From the NCBI GenBank assembly GCA_039707655.1, contig CM077676.1, positions 428,521,379 through 428,585,378 on the forward strand: a DNA stretch of 64,000 nucleotides. The letters run 5' to 3'. Shown here piece after piece: positions 43,110-55,570 of the stretch (the stretch's first letter is position 1; each line of letters starts with the position of its first letter). Below the pieces are notes generated by a model that made no database searches, was not told where the DNA came from, and saw only the letters and a list, made by a program, of their open reading frames with translations. Source of the DNA: Elymus sibiricus. Taxonomy: Eukaryota; Streptophyta; Magnoliopsida; Poales; Poaceae. Both the position numbers and the translations under genes were made by a program.

Positions 43110-46100
43110 TCACATCCCAGAGTGGGATCTTTGGATATAAAACTTTTTCTTCGCGTGTGTCCCTTTGTGCCGTAACCATGGACAATCTTCATCGTTTAAC
43201 TTGATGCTCGGGTCAACATTCACTGTGAAAGGAGCAATTTCATGAAACTTTTCATAATCTTCTGACATGTCTGTCTTGTCCTCCACTCCCACGATGTTTT
43301 TTTCCCTGAAAGAACTATGTGGCGCTTTGGCTCATCGTATGATGTATTCGCTTCCTTATCTTTTCTTTTTCTCGGCTTGGTAGACATGTCCTTCACATAG
43401 AAAACCTGCGCCACATCATTGGCTAGGACGAATGGTTCGTCCGCGTACCCAAGATTGTTGAGATCCACTGTTGTCATTCTATACTACGGGTCTTCCTTTA
43501 CCCCGCCTCCTCTCAGATTGACCCATTTGCACCGAAACAAAGGGACCTTCAAACCAAGTCCATAGTCAAGTTCCCATATCTCCTCTATGTAACCATAATA
43601 TGTGTCCTTTGGCCTATTGGTGTTTGCTGCATCAAAGCGGACACCACTGTTTTGGTTGGCCATCTTTTTATCTTGGGCGATCGTGTAAAATGTATTCCCA
43701 TTTATCTCGTACCCTTTGAAAGTCAATATAGTCGAAGATGGTAACTTGGACAGCAAGTACAGGTCATCTGCAACAGTGTCGTCATGCATGAGACGTGTCT
43801 GCAACCAACCGGCGAAAGTCACAGTTTGTTCATGTGTAATCCAGTCGTCAGACTGCTCCGGGTGTTTGGAGCGTAGAATATTCTTGTGTTGCTCGATATA
43901 CGGAGCCACCAAGGCGGAACTTTGTAGAACTGTGTAGTGTGCTTGCGCCAAAGTATGCCCGTCCCGGCATATTACTGAATTCTTTCCTAGCGTGCCTTTT
44001 CCACCCAGTTTGCCCTCATGCCGCGATTCAGGAACACCAATCGGCTTAATGTCAGGAATAAAGTCAACACAAAACTCAATGACCTCCTCTGTTTCATGGC
44101 CCTTGGAGATGCTTCCTTCTGGCCTAGCACGATTACGAACATATTTCTTTAAGACTCCCATGAACCTCTCAAAGGGGAACATATTGTGTAGAAATACAGG
44201 ACCCAGAATGGCAATCTCCTCGACTAGGTGAACTAGGACGTGCGTCATGATATTGAAGAAGGATGGTGGGAACACCAACTCGAAACTGACAAGACATTGC
44301 ACCAAATCATTCTCTAACCTTGGTAAGATTTCTGGATCGATTACCTTCTGAGAGATTGCATTGAGGAATGCACATAGCTTCACAATGGCTAATCGAACGT
44401 TTTCCGGTAGAAGCCCCCTCAATGCAACCGGAAGCAGTTGCGTCATAATCACGTGGCACTCATGAGACTTTAGGTTCTGGAACTTTTTCTCTGCCATATT
44501 TATTATTCCCTTTATATTCGACGAGAAGCCAGACGGGACCTTCATACTGAGCAGGCATTCGAAGAAGATTTCCTTCTCTTCTTTGGTAAGAGCGTAGCTG
44601 GCATGACCCTGAAACTGCTTTGGATCCATGCCGTCTTCTCCGTGCATACGTTGCTGGTCCTCCCGTGCCTCCGGTGTATCTTTTGTCTTCCCATGCACGC
44701 CCAAGAAGCTTAGCAGGTTCACGCAAAGATTCTTCGTCACGTGCATCACGTCGATTGCAGAGCGGACCTCTAGGTCTTTCCAATAGGGTAGGTACCAAAA
44801 TATAGATTTCTTCTTCCACATGGGTGCGCGTCCGTCAGCGTCATTCGGAACAAATTGTCCGCCAGGACCCTTTCCAAAGATTACTTTTAAATCCTTGACC
44901 ATATCAAGTATATCATCACCAGTACGGTGGCGAGGCTTCTTCCGGTGATCTGCCTCACCTTTGAAATGCTTGCCTTTCTTTCTTACGGGATGCCTGCTCT
45001 GAAGAAATCGACGATGCCCCAGGTACACATTCTTCTTACATTTATCCAAATATATACTGTCGGTATCATCTAAACAGTGCGTGCATGCGTGGTATCCCTT
45101 GTTTGTCTGTCCTGAAAGGTTACTGAGAGCAGGCCAATCATTGATGGTTACAAACAGCAACGCTCGCAGGTCAAATTCCTGCTGTTTGTGCTCATCCCAC
45201 GCACGTACACCTTTTCCATTCCACAGCTCTAAAAGTTCTTCGACTAATGGCCTTAGGTACACATCAATGTCGTTGCCGGGTTGCTTGGGGCCTTGGATGA
45301 GCACTGGCATCATAATGAACTTCCGCTTCATGCACAACCAAGGAGGAAGGTTATAGATACATAGAGTCACAGGCCAGGTGCTATGATTGCTGCTCTGCTC
45401 CCCAAAAGGATTGATGCCATCTGCACTTAAACCAAACCATACGTTCCTTCCGTCATCTGCAAAGTCCTTCCACTTTCTCTCGATTTTTCTCCACTGTGAT
45501 CCGTCAGCGGGTACTCTCAACTTCCCGTCTTTCTTACGGTCATCTTTGTCCCATCGCATCAACTTGGCATGCTCTTTGTTTTGGAACAAACGTTTCAACC
45601 GTGGTATTATAGGAGCATACCACATCACCTTGGCAGGAATCTTCTTCCTGGGGCGCTCGCCCGCAACATCACCAGGGTCATCGTGGCCGATCTTATAGCG
45701 CAATGCATATCATACCGGGCATGCATTCAAATCCTCGTACTCACCGCGGTATAGGATGCAGTCATTAGGGCATGCATGTATCTTCTGCACCTCTAATCCT
45801 AGAGGGCAGACGGCCTTCTTTGCTTCGTACGTACTGTCGGGCAATTCGTTGTCCTTTGGTAGCTTATTCTTCATTATTTTCAGCAAATTTTCAAATGCCT
45901 TGTCAGGTACACCATTCTCTGCCTTCCATTGCAGCAATTTCAGTGTGGTACCCAGCTTTTTCTTGTCATCTTCGCAATTTGGGTACAACAATTTCTTGTG
46001 ATCCTCTAACATGCGCTGCAACTTCAGCTTCTCCTTTTCACTTGCACAGTTTCTATTTGCATCGGCAATGGCCCGACCAAGATCATCAGCGGGCTCATCT

Positions 46101-46468
46101 GATGCCTCTTCTTCAGCTCCTTCCTGCATTGCCGGCTCAGCTTCTTCCCCCATTGTTGTACCATCGTATTCATGGAACCCATGGCCAGGATAGCTGTCGT
46201 CATCCTCTTCTTCTTCATTCTCTTCTATTAGGACCCCTCTTTCTCCGTGCTTGGTCCAACAGTTATAGCCGGACATGAAACCGGACTCAAACAGGTGGAC
46301 GTGAATGGTTCTTGAGTTAGAGTAATTTCGATCATTCTTACAGCCAGCACATGGACAATACATAAAACCATCCGCCCGCTTGTTTGCCTCAGCCGCAACC
46401 AGAAAAGTATGCACGCCATTAATGAACTGGGGAGAGCATCGGTCATCGTACATCCATTGCCGGCTCAT
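43110..46468 (-). pseudogene. tnp2: Tnp2-type CACTA transposase, copy 2 (two stops, one frameshift)
   Basis: From ATG 46468 (MSRQWMYDDR) it has the same domain order as copy 1: transposase-associated domain with CPCAGCKN, acidic linker, HACPNDCILY, Tnp2 core (VTINDWPALSNL, SAIDVMHVTKN), DUF4218-like and DUF4216-like blocks. Breaks relative to copy 1: a Cys codon of the ACPVCG motif became TGA (45710-45712), a Gln codon became TAG after KEDP (43484-43486), and one A was lost in the GGGAAAAAAAC run near 43300. None coincides with a break in copy 1, so the copies decayed independently. Confidence 0.93.
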
Positions 46469-46560
46469 CTTCATTACACAACACCGAAAAGACCAAATTA
46501 ATACAAGTTCATACATAAAGTTCATACACACTTGTTCTCATAAAGCAACATACAAACTCT

Positions 46561-47014
46561 CTAGCTAAAGCATTTAAATGCAACAACAAATGCGATCAAG
46601 ATCGCAACTAAGGTAACAATTGATCCAACAGCATAGTGATACCAAGCCTCACTATCAATGGCATATTTTTTAAATTTTCTAATCTTCAAGTGCATTGCAT
46701 CCATCTTGATCTTGTGATCATCGACGACATCGGCAACATACAACTCCAGTTTCATCTTCTCTTCTTCAACTCTTTTCAATTTTTCTTTCAAATACTCGTT
46801 TTCTTTATCAACTAAATTTAACTTCTTGACAAGAATATCTATGTCGGTTGCAATTTCCGGTTCACATACCTCCTAGATAAAAATATCTATGTCAACTTGA
46901 TGGGCATAATTGTCATAAACGCGAAATGCAACAAATAGTTATAAAAGAGAATATATATACCACATCCGAATCATAAACCGGACGAGGGCCGACGGGGACG
47001 GATATCAAAGTCAT
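46561..47014 (-). CDS. Small coiled-coil, tail-anchored CACTA protein (copy 2, intact)
   Basis: Exon 1 46961-47014 (MTLISVPVGPRPVYDSDV) and exon 2 46561-46872 join in frame (DV|EVCEPE) across an 88-bp GT-AG intron. The protein is about 121 residues. An acidic start is followed by a long Lys/Glu-rich helix (LNLVDKENEYLKEKLKRVEE), then YVADVVDDHKIKMDAMHLKIRKF, EAWYHYAVGS and a C-terminal hydrophobic helix (about 20 residues) ending KCFS. It is predicted as a cytosol- or nucleus-facing coiled coil with a membrane tail anchor. It is uninterrupted here while its two neighbours are broken, and the C-terminal 30 residues are almost identical to copy 1. No known function. Confidence 0.72.
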
Positions 47015-47530
47015 GGCACTATGTATAACAAACAATCATACATGTAAGAAAATTATACAATTAACTATCTAAATCATACAAATAAGATTTTTTTTTATAA
47101 AAAGGATAAGAACGAACAAGAGGCTCACCAAGGTGTGGTGACGGCGACGGGACGGTGCGGGCGATCGACGGTGGTTAGGACGGGGACGGGAAGGCACTAA
47201 GTAAACCACACCTACACATGCAAAGTAAGAAGTTAATTTGAGCTCAAATTGCATATAAATCAAATGAACTACCACATATAAATACTCCCAAACTAAAACA
47301 CACAAATCACTATACTTATAGAGCATTGCAAGAGCTAATCTAGCAATGAGAGATGAAAGGACAAAGTTGCTAACCTTTGTGAACACTTGGATGGATGGGG
47401 TGCCTCCAAATCTTGACAAATTTTGGCAAAAATGGAGGATGAGCTCGAGGAAGAGGAAGAACAAAGGAGGGGAAGAAGGGGAAAAAAAAGGGAGGAGTAC
47501 TGTGATCGGGCTGGCCGAATTCATATAGGG
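47015..47530. other. 5' leader region of CACTA-2 terminal promoter
   Basis: Similar to 15630-16590 of CACTA-1; no protein supported. Confidence 0.5.
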
Positions 47531-47980
47531 GATCTTTAGTCCCGGTTGGTATCTCCAACCGGGACTAAAGGGGGGGCCTTTAGTCCCGGTTGGAGATACC
47601 AACCGGGACTAAAGGGGGGGCCTTTAGTCCCGGTTGGAGATACCAACCGGGACTAAAGGGGCTCGTGGGGGCCCCAGCTGACACCAGCCTGCCACCACCC
47701 TTTAGTCCCGGTTGGTGTTACCAACCGGGACTAAAGGGGGGGCCTTTAGTCCCGGTTGATGATACAGACCGGGACTAAAGGGGCTCGTGGGGGCCCCAGC
47801 TGACACCAGCCTGGCACAACCCCTTTAGTCCCGATTCGTGTTACGAACCGGGACTAAAGGTCCGGAACGAACCGCGACTAATGATGCCCGTTCCGAATCG
47901 GGACTAATGGTCACATTAGTGCCGGTTCAAAACCAAACCGGGACTAATGCTGCGGACAAAAGGTCCGTTTTCTACTAGTG
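47531..47980. repeat. Right subterminal array and TIR of CACTA-2
   Basis: Five or more palindromes of the form CTTTAGTCCCGGTTGG...CCAACCGGGACTAAAG, and a duplicated GC-rich spacer (GGGGGCCCCAGCTGACACC at about 47668 and 47790). The array ends in the TIR at 47980. Confidence 0.92.
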
Positions 47981-47983
47981 GTA

Positions 47984-50739
47984 GTTATCCGTAAGCATCC
48001 GGTTAGCTAGCTAAATCCATCACTTAGTGGAGCTTTGCCAACACCAAATGAATGCGGATTACGTCTGCAAACATTAGTACAACCCAGAGCTAGCTTGGCG
48101 TGACAGATTATGAGTGGCCGAAGGGCCAACCACATGCCCAATAAGATGGTACTACTCTGTAGATTATACCCAAGCAAGTAGATTAGTTACATTACTGTTT
48201 GTGTAGTGCTCCTTTAAGCTTTCTTTCTAACAAAAACATATATTCCCTCATAAACTGCTTTTTGTGAGGGGGTATCCATCCCTCTCATTAAATATGGGAC
48301 CTTAACACATAGTGCATCAACTAATCAGGAAGGTGCTCTTCCTGCACCATGTATGATATATATGAACACACATACAAAATTCTACGAGCATGGCTCCGTT
48401 GCTCTAGCTTGGTGTGAGTTTTTTTTTTTGCGGGATAGCTTGGTACGAGCTTATCCACACCAAAAGAACGATGGTCCTGACAAGGCTAGCTAAGATAGAA
48501 TATGTATTTTGTACAACATGCATGATTGCGCGGGAGAAAAAGGGGCGCAATATGTACGTCTTGACTGTGCACACACAAACCCCAATGCACGTTCTCTAGC
48601 GCGTCATGGTGCCTGATCTTGAAGAAAGAAACAACATCGGTCACACACCACATGTCTTTCAGGGTGAGCTTAATAGGGATGAATGTCTTTTGTGTGGATG
48701 TCAGCTCAACGTTACAATGTCTTGTGTGAAGTGAACTCTTCTAGAACGGCTCCTCCTGCAACCGTACACATAGATTTCTTGCTAGAAGGCTATTATGTAT
48801 ATGTTTGGTTGCTAGAAGCAAGGATGTATGTATGGATTGGAAATTAAAATTGATGGCAATCACGACAATTATTCAGGCAAATTGTGTCCCCTGCTGATCC
48901 TAATGTCACCTATGCCACTTATCATCATGATGTATTATTTGTGTCTATCATTTGCGATGTACATTCAATGCATGACATGATGTGAGCTAACCACCTAGAG
49001 AAAAATTATAAACTTCTATATCCAGATATAGAAGGCCTATTAGAATTGTCAAATTGCGATCAATGTTTGGCTATGAATTAATTCAATACTATGTGGATTA
49101 TGTGCCACAAAGTTGATATCATTACTGGATAAATATTAAAAAGTAATTTCTATGACTGATTAAACTAGTATGAGTAAATTAGGTCACAACACTCCTTGAA
49201 GAGATGGTGTAACAACAAACTATAACTGTATGGAAATTTTAACATATAGCCGTGCTTGGCTAATGGGTAACAAAAGAAGGCTAAAAATTACAGTGAGTTG
49301 TTGATTAGCTGAAAATACGACTAAGGGGGTCCACCTCTCATTACTAAACACAATTGATTGGCTCGATGAGCGTTTTCAAATTGACCAAATAATATTGTTT
49401 GGTCAAGAAAAATGTAGAAATTTTGAAGTACACACAATATTTTTGTAAGATATTATTCTGGTCAACAACCAAAGTAACTACCGTAAATATTGTAGGAAAA
49501 TCTAAGATAATTTATCTGAATATGCGTCATTTGTATATATTGGAAGAAGAAATGCCAGAAGGCGCAAATACAACAAAACACAGCGCACCTATTACTAGTA
49601 ACATTGCTTTGTTGACTGATGCTCCTCGAGTAGGCCGTTACTCACTCCAAAGCAATGTTAATATCTCGCGCCATTCGTATGCCGCGTAGTAGCCAAAACG
49701 GCAAGTAATGGAGTATCCATGATTAATCATAGGTTCTACAATGCGTCCACGGCACCTTAATCGATTTTCATCAGTGTGGCATCTCCCCTTCAATTTACTT
49801 TGCCATGGTGCATGTCTGCATGATCGATGCATGGATGGATTCCACCCCTTTTCTCTCCTCAACAAAATGACGACTGATTCCACTCTCGCAAGACCCAGTT
49901 GGCGATACGTACGTGCCTACGCGCACAAACGATAGAGAGAAGGAAGTCATCACAAGTGCTGGTCCGATCGATGGCGTCGTCGATCACATGTTATCGGTCG
50001 TATATGTATATTATCTCCAAACTTGAATGAAATCCGACGTGTTTGTTTAAATTTGTCTAATTTTTTAAAATCTTGTTTGAAATGTTTGCGGATAGCATTG
50101 GTGGCCGCCTCTCGCATCCTTGTCCGTAGACTGGTCCCTGCGTTCCACGGACGGATGCGGCGTCCGTTTTGAAGGTCAGCGTTGGAGATGCCCTTAAGCG
50201 TCATGGATTGACTTTCCACCCTCAGAAACATCAACTTGACCTTGACACGTGAGTTTCATCAGAATTTCCATCGATCCAGCAAAGTTCAAGTCCATCTTGG
50301 GCAGGCTGTGAACTTCTTAGTCGATCACGTTCCGTACTGACACTTTACAAGAGCATACACTCACCCCTATGAGTGCACGAAGCCAGATTCATCTTGAGTA
50401 TGATGACATCGGAGAGGTGCCCTTTCTCAGGCATGGCTGACACCACGGAAGATCGCTGAAAGGGCCACCTGCAGCCTACTGGAAGTTGGTCCCATCTTGC
50501 ATTGCCATACCAGTAGTACCGTGTATGAGGTGATCGAGAGTTCTACAGAAGTACACCTGTGTACACTAGAGGTAGGTATGTATGTCCATACTGTACATTG
50601 CTAGTCCCCAGTCTCTTGTTATCCGTTGCCTTGGATCGACCCCTTCACGTCGAGGCGTGCTGGGTGACGGCCGGAACGCGCGCGGGACCCACTGGTCAGA
50701 GCCCGCTGCTGCAAGGGGGCTGTCACGCACGTCGACGAT
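47984..50739. other. Unit 2 intergenic sequence, collinear with 20580-25740
   Basis: No gene supported. Includes 49950-50220, a unit 2-specific stretch ending GTTGGAGATGCCCTTA, a common end of small Triticeae DNA transposons. Confidence 0.55.
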
Positions 50740-50748
50740 AACAAGAAC

Positions 50749-51158
50749 GGGGAGAATATCTGATGCATCGGTGCTTGTGGTGCTACCGGTGCACCGAACT
50801 CACATTGCACATTTAAAATGTTTAAAATATTATGAAAAAAAATTAGCACATTCACACAACATCAATGTAGGTTGTCACAAAATTTCAAGTCAAAATTCAA
50901 AAAGTAGCTCAGAAAACAAAATTGACAAATTCAACACGGAATAGTACATAAAAGTAAGTTGGGCTTTAGATTTGGGCCATTATCACACTAATACAAAATT
51001 TGTCATTTTTATATCTCAAGAAATGTTTCAAATTTTGATACGAAATTTTGTGACAACATACATTGATGATGCTGTCAATGTGCTAGATTTTTAAAAATGT
51101 TTTATGACATCCGGTGCACCGGTAGCATCACAAGTGTGGATGCACCGGATACATTCCC
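50749..51158. mobile_element. Mutator-type MITE, 410 bp, with 9-bp target duplication
   Basis: Long inverted ends share GCTACCGGTGCACCG and continue outward to GGGGAGAATATC / GATACATTCCC. The flanks are AACAAGAAC (50740-50748) and AACAAGACC (51159-51167). Unit 1 reads GATAACAAAGCCGTTAGCG at 25737-25755, a clean empty site. No coding capacity. Confidence 0.8.
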
Positions 51159-51167
51159 AACAAGACC

Positions 51168-52944
51168 GTTAGCGAAAACAAGATGAAGGCCGTTAGTTAG
51201 TTTTTTTTTTTGTTGAGGAAAGGCCGTTAGTTAGGTGGGGAACTGGTTCGTTGGCTCACGGGAAGAGGTCGGGCCGGGTGCCGTCACGTAGCAGCGGCCA
51301 TCTCAACAGAATAACGGCGGGTGAGATCACACGCACGCTCCACTAGTAGTAGTCCTGTCCACCCGCCCCCCTTCGTCTCCTGCTACTCCACGCTGCAACG
51401 CTGCATGATGGAACGAATATACGTGCACAAGACGTGACCGACGTGAGGTGGATTCCACGGCCTGGCCGGCCACCGATCTCCCTCTCTACGTACACGGCTG
51501 ACTTCTGTCCCGTCGGACGTCGAGTCTAGTCCAGCTAACAAATATCGCGCTGGTGTGAGCAACAAAATATCTTAGCTTGGATCAGTTCTTTTTTCCTTTT
51601 CCTTACAAAATATCTGTAAAAAAACCGTGACTGGCAGGGATCAATAGGGTTTTACTTTTGTCAGATAAAAACCAATCGAAAATACAAAACATGTTATTTT
51701 GTGATGTTGATTACATGTCTTTCTTAATTTGATGGTCAGAGAAGTACTAGGATTTCGCAAAAATAAAATAAAATAGGAAGAGAAGTGACTAGGACCAACA
51801 CCACCTTCTGTTAACTGTCCTCATCCAAAACGACAACTTTTACAGGGCATAGGTACTACACTAGCGTATACTGTGGTACACTGTGCCCACAAATTCTTCT
51901 CCGCAGAAAGAAAAGTGAAGAAAAAGATACAGCGTACATGCTGCTCTGTTGACAAGCGAAATTCCATGGAGTCGTGGAGAGAGCATATCACTGTCGAGAG
52001 GAGAGCATATCACGGTGGTGGTGCAGCAGTAAACCCAACATGTCTCGCCCAGTTGTGTTGTGGCCAAGAATCATCCTACAACACCATTCTCACTCAGTAC
52101 TGAATCCGCGTCCCGTCGCCGTCCCAGCGTGTCTCCTCTCCAGAATAATACCCAGCGAGTGCATCTCGCCGCACTGTCTTCGGTTGCTGCACAGTCATCT
52201 TGGATGACGACATCCTAAGCACACCCAGCCACGAACCGCCGTCGCGGCGACGTGTCGGCGTTGCAATGGATGGTACGGTGGACCAGCTGGCCAGAAACAA
52301 TCCGCGGCGGCCGACGCCAGTGGTGTCCCGGCCGGCGGCTGAGCTGTATTAGTCTATGGGTTGCAGGAATCAGGAATGAGAACCTTCCCACAGTAACAGT
52401 GCTCAGGTGTTCCGAGACTGCAGCAGATGCAAAACCAAAGGGCAGATGCACCGCCTGCTGAGCTTCCCGGTGAGTTCTTGACCATGATGAATGAGCGAGC
52501 ATCCGATGCCTCGGAGGATACCGAAGAAATATCTAATCCCGGGTTTCAGCCTCTTGTTTTGGTGCAAAACAAGCTTTATCCAGAATAGGCGGGTGGCGGC
52601 AGCACATGTTGCAGAAGGGCTGCTTTACTTATCACAAGAGGGCCAGATCCATCCACTGCCGCATTATGCCATCATCATTATCAACTTGTGCCCCGCTTTT
52701 GGCACCTGCAGATGGTGCCACCGTAATAGAACTGAACCTCGCCGCCGGCCGGTAGGAATTGCTGCTACAGGTGTACTATATGCACGAGCTCTTTCACAGG
52801 ATCGGTCCCTGTCGAGATGACGAACCGGGCCACGAGCACTGCCGCGTCGCCTACAAGCCTGTTCGGCGATAGTCCGGTGCATCAGCCCTAGTAGCTCAAG
52901 CAGCCCTTGTGCTCCAACTGCTATGCACCAGCAACACCTTTCCC
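51168..52944. other. Unit 2 sequence collinear with 25750-29320
   Basis: No confirmed gene. 52094-52850 is the counterpart of the possible decayed gene at 28500-29300, with shared ALAGYYS, AVHLPFGFASAAVSEHLSTV and RFSFLIPA phrases broken by indels. Confidence 0.45.
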
Positions 52945-53204
52945 TTTTTCCGGTAAATGATGCTTTTATTAAGGACGCCGATAAGGCGCTGACGTTCGGT
53001 CTGGGAGACCCCCAGACCGAACGACTCGTTCGGGACGAAGCTAGGAATCGATCGAACAAAGTAGTTCGGGAGGAGAGGAGCCCCAGCCCGAACACCCATC
53101 ATCGCTGCTGTACAGGCCTCTGTTGTGACTAATAAAAAAAGAAAAAGAAAAGCCCAGTATGGCCTACTTTGTACTGTGATCAAAAAAACATATTTTAATC
53201 TGTG

Positions 53205-54750
53205 AAAAAAAGCCCAGACTTTGCCATGCTATGAAATAAATTTGCAACTAAAAAGGGGAAATTTGAGACTAAAAAATCCCAGTGATGCAAACCAGAAAAT
53301 GCCATTCGTCTTAACAAAAACAGATATTGCCATGGACAAAAAGATCTTTCTTTACGCAATGGCACGAAAAAAGTGATGGCAACTTGCATTGTACGTAAAA
53401 ATCCCTTGAAAAAAATATGAAAGTGAATTTTTCCATGTTGCCATGTCAATATAGGTAATTTAGCCTTGGAAAATAAATGTAAATTGCCATGGGAAAAATA
53501 AAAGAGTAAAAAATGCCATGGCAATAAAAGTTAAAAATTGCCATGGCAATAATAGTTAAATATTTACCATGGTCAATTACTAAAATTTGCCATGCTCAAT
53601 TACTAAATTTGCCATGATCTACCAAAATAATAATTTGCCATGGTCAATAAACTAAATTTGCCATGGTCGAAAAAGGACTTAAAATTTGCCATGGTCAAAT
53701 AATAAAACTTGCCATGGTCAATAAACTAAATTCGCCATGGCCAATTACTAAATTTGCCATGGTCGGACTTACAATGTGCCAAGGCCAATTAATAAAACTT
53801 GCCATGTTTTTGACCATATGAAAGTTTGACATGTTTTTGAGCATTTTAAAATGACATGGCAAGTTTGCCACGTTTTTGACCATATGAAAGTTTGACATGT
53901 TTTTGAACATCTATAACTTTGACATGGCAAGTTTGCCATGTTTTTGACCATATGAAAGTTTGACATGTTTTTGAACATCTATAACTTTGACATGGCAAGT
54001 TTGACATGTTTTTGAACATGTTCATTAAAGAAGTTTGCCATGTTTTTGAACAAACTTAATTAAAAGAAGTTTGCCATGTTTTTGCACATCATAAAGTTTG
54101 TCATGGCAAGTTTGCCATCTTTTTTAAACATCTTAAATTGCCATGGCAAGTTTTCCATGTACTATAACTTTGCCATGTTTTTTAGCATCTTAAGTTGCCA
54201 TGGCAACTTTTCTGATAACTAACTTAGAATTATTTTCTCTCTACAATTTGCCATGGCAACTTTTTGATAAAAACTAAGAATTTTTTTTCACTCTACAAAT
54301 TTGCCATGGCAACTTAGAATTATTTTTCTCTCAACAATTTGCCATGGCAAATTTTTGATAACAACTTAGAATTATTGTCTCTATCTACAATTTTTTGCCA
54401 TGGCAACTTTTATGATAACTAACTTAGAATTATTTTCTCTCTACAGTTTGCCATGGCAACTTTTTGATAAGAACTTAGAATTATTGTCTATCTACAATTT
54501 GCCATGAGAGATGCATCTATAGTGGCCACCATGTTTTCGCATAAGCAAAACTAACTACGACTAAATGTGTCAGCAATGCATCCACACTAATTTGCCATGT
54601 TAAGCTCAAAAGTGTTGTTTGATGAGCCTGCATAAGTTTGCCATGATGGCAAATTTAGTGTTAAAAATCGCCATGAGGCATACGAAACAATTACCATGAA
54701 GCTACAAAAAGAAGCATACAAATGCATATTTTCACGTTAATTTGCCATGA
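53205..54750. repeat. GCCATG-rich low-complexity block
   Basis: About 30 copies of GCCATG, many as the palindrome TTGCCATGGCAA, spaced irregularly by 15-60 bp of A/T-rich sequence. One sub-block (53800-54000) is a tandem repeat of TTTGACATGTTTTTGAACAT. Reading frames here are low-complexity and not coding. Confidence 0.85.
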
Positions 54751-54919
54751 TGCCAAAAAGCCACACGAAACATGCTGCAATGATGAAACCTTGAACAGCA
54801 TGCTGCCCAAATTAAGACGCACATATATCAACTCTCTATTCAAAAAATGGCTCTGTTTCATTACGCATATACATCAGCAGCATACATATATAAGAAGAAA
54901 CACAGTAGTATGTCGCTTG

Positions 54920-55570
54920 AATGATGGATTGGGGATGCTCACCGACAGCAGTGATGGTGTACGGCGGCGTGCAGGGTGTCGTCGAATTGAAGGTGACTGA
55001 GGCACCTGGCGACGTCCAGGAGGCGAGCACGGGCGTCGTGGCCGTAGCCCTGTCTCCGGCGCAACCCTTCCGAGCCTTTGAGGGGAGCGCCGTGACCCGG
55101 GAGGCGCTGCCAAGGGTGAGGACGTCGTCTTGTCCTCGGGGTCGACGGCGTGGCAACGGCCCCGTGTCCGCCATCTAGATGCCAAGGTGACTGTGGGGGT
55201 GATCCACCAGAGGCCGGCGCAGGGCTGCTCCCGCTTGCTGATGGCAGGTGTGGGGATAGGGAGGAGGTGGACGACGTCTCTCCCTGGTAGCCGGCGCCAC
55301 GCCCTCACCGCCGCTACCACTGGGCGCCACCGGATCTCCCCCGCCAACACCACCGCCTAGGCCCATCCCACCTCCCACCGAGCCGCGCGCCTCAGGAAAT
55401 CGCCCCCAAATCTCCGGGATCCTTGGGACACTAGCTACCGCCAGAGCACAACGACGGGAGTCACCGGATTTGGTCGCTGGGGGATAAGGACGGGGGAGGA
55501 GTCGAGGAGAGAATGAGGCAGCTAGTACTGAGAGTGAAGAAGAGGAGGTAAAACGAAAAAAAAACACTGG
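54920..55570. other. GC-rich block inside the insertion
   Basis: An abrupt change to GC-rich sequence with several overlapping open frames of 85-160 codons on both strands. None has a domain I recognise. It could be a captured 5' exon or CpG-island fragment. Confidence 0.4.

Larger units (their letters stand above)
37170..47980 (-). mobile_element. CACTA-2, complete En/Spm-type transposon, 10.8 kb
   Basis: Both TIRs are present: CACTAGTAGAAAACGGGCC at 37170 and the complement of CACTAGTAGAAAACGGACC ending at 47980, with GTA on both sides. Terminal and internal repeat arrays flank three minus-strand genes (small coiled-coil protein, tnp2, TnpA-Ulp1). All have at least one break except possibly the small gene. 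It is inserted in unit 2; unit 1 at about 20565 shows the site without it. Confidence 0.97.

Noticed and set aside
47531..47960. CRISPR-like regular repeats
   Set aside because: The repeats are palindromic CACTA subterminal motifs at the end of a transposon in a plant genome; there are no unique spacers of constant length and no cas genes.
53695..53978. Frames with repeated NMSNFHMVKNM
   Set aside because: A translation of the GCCATG/GACATG low-complexity repeats, not a gene.
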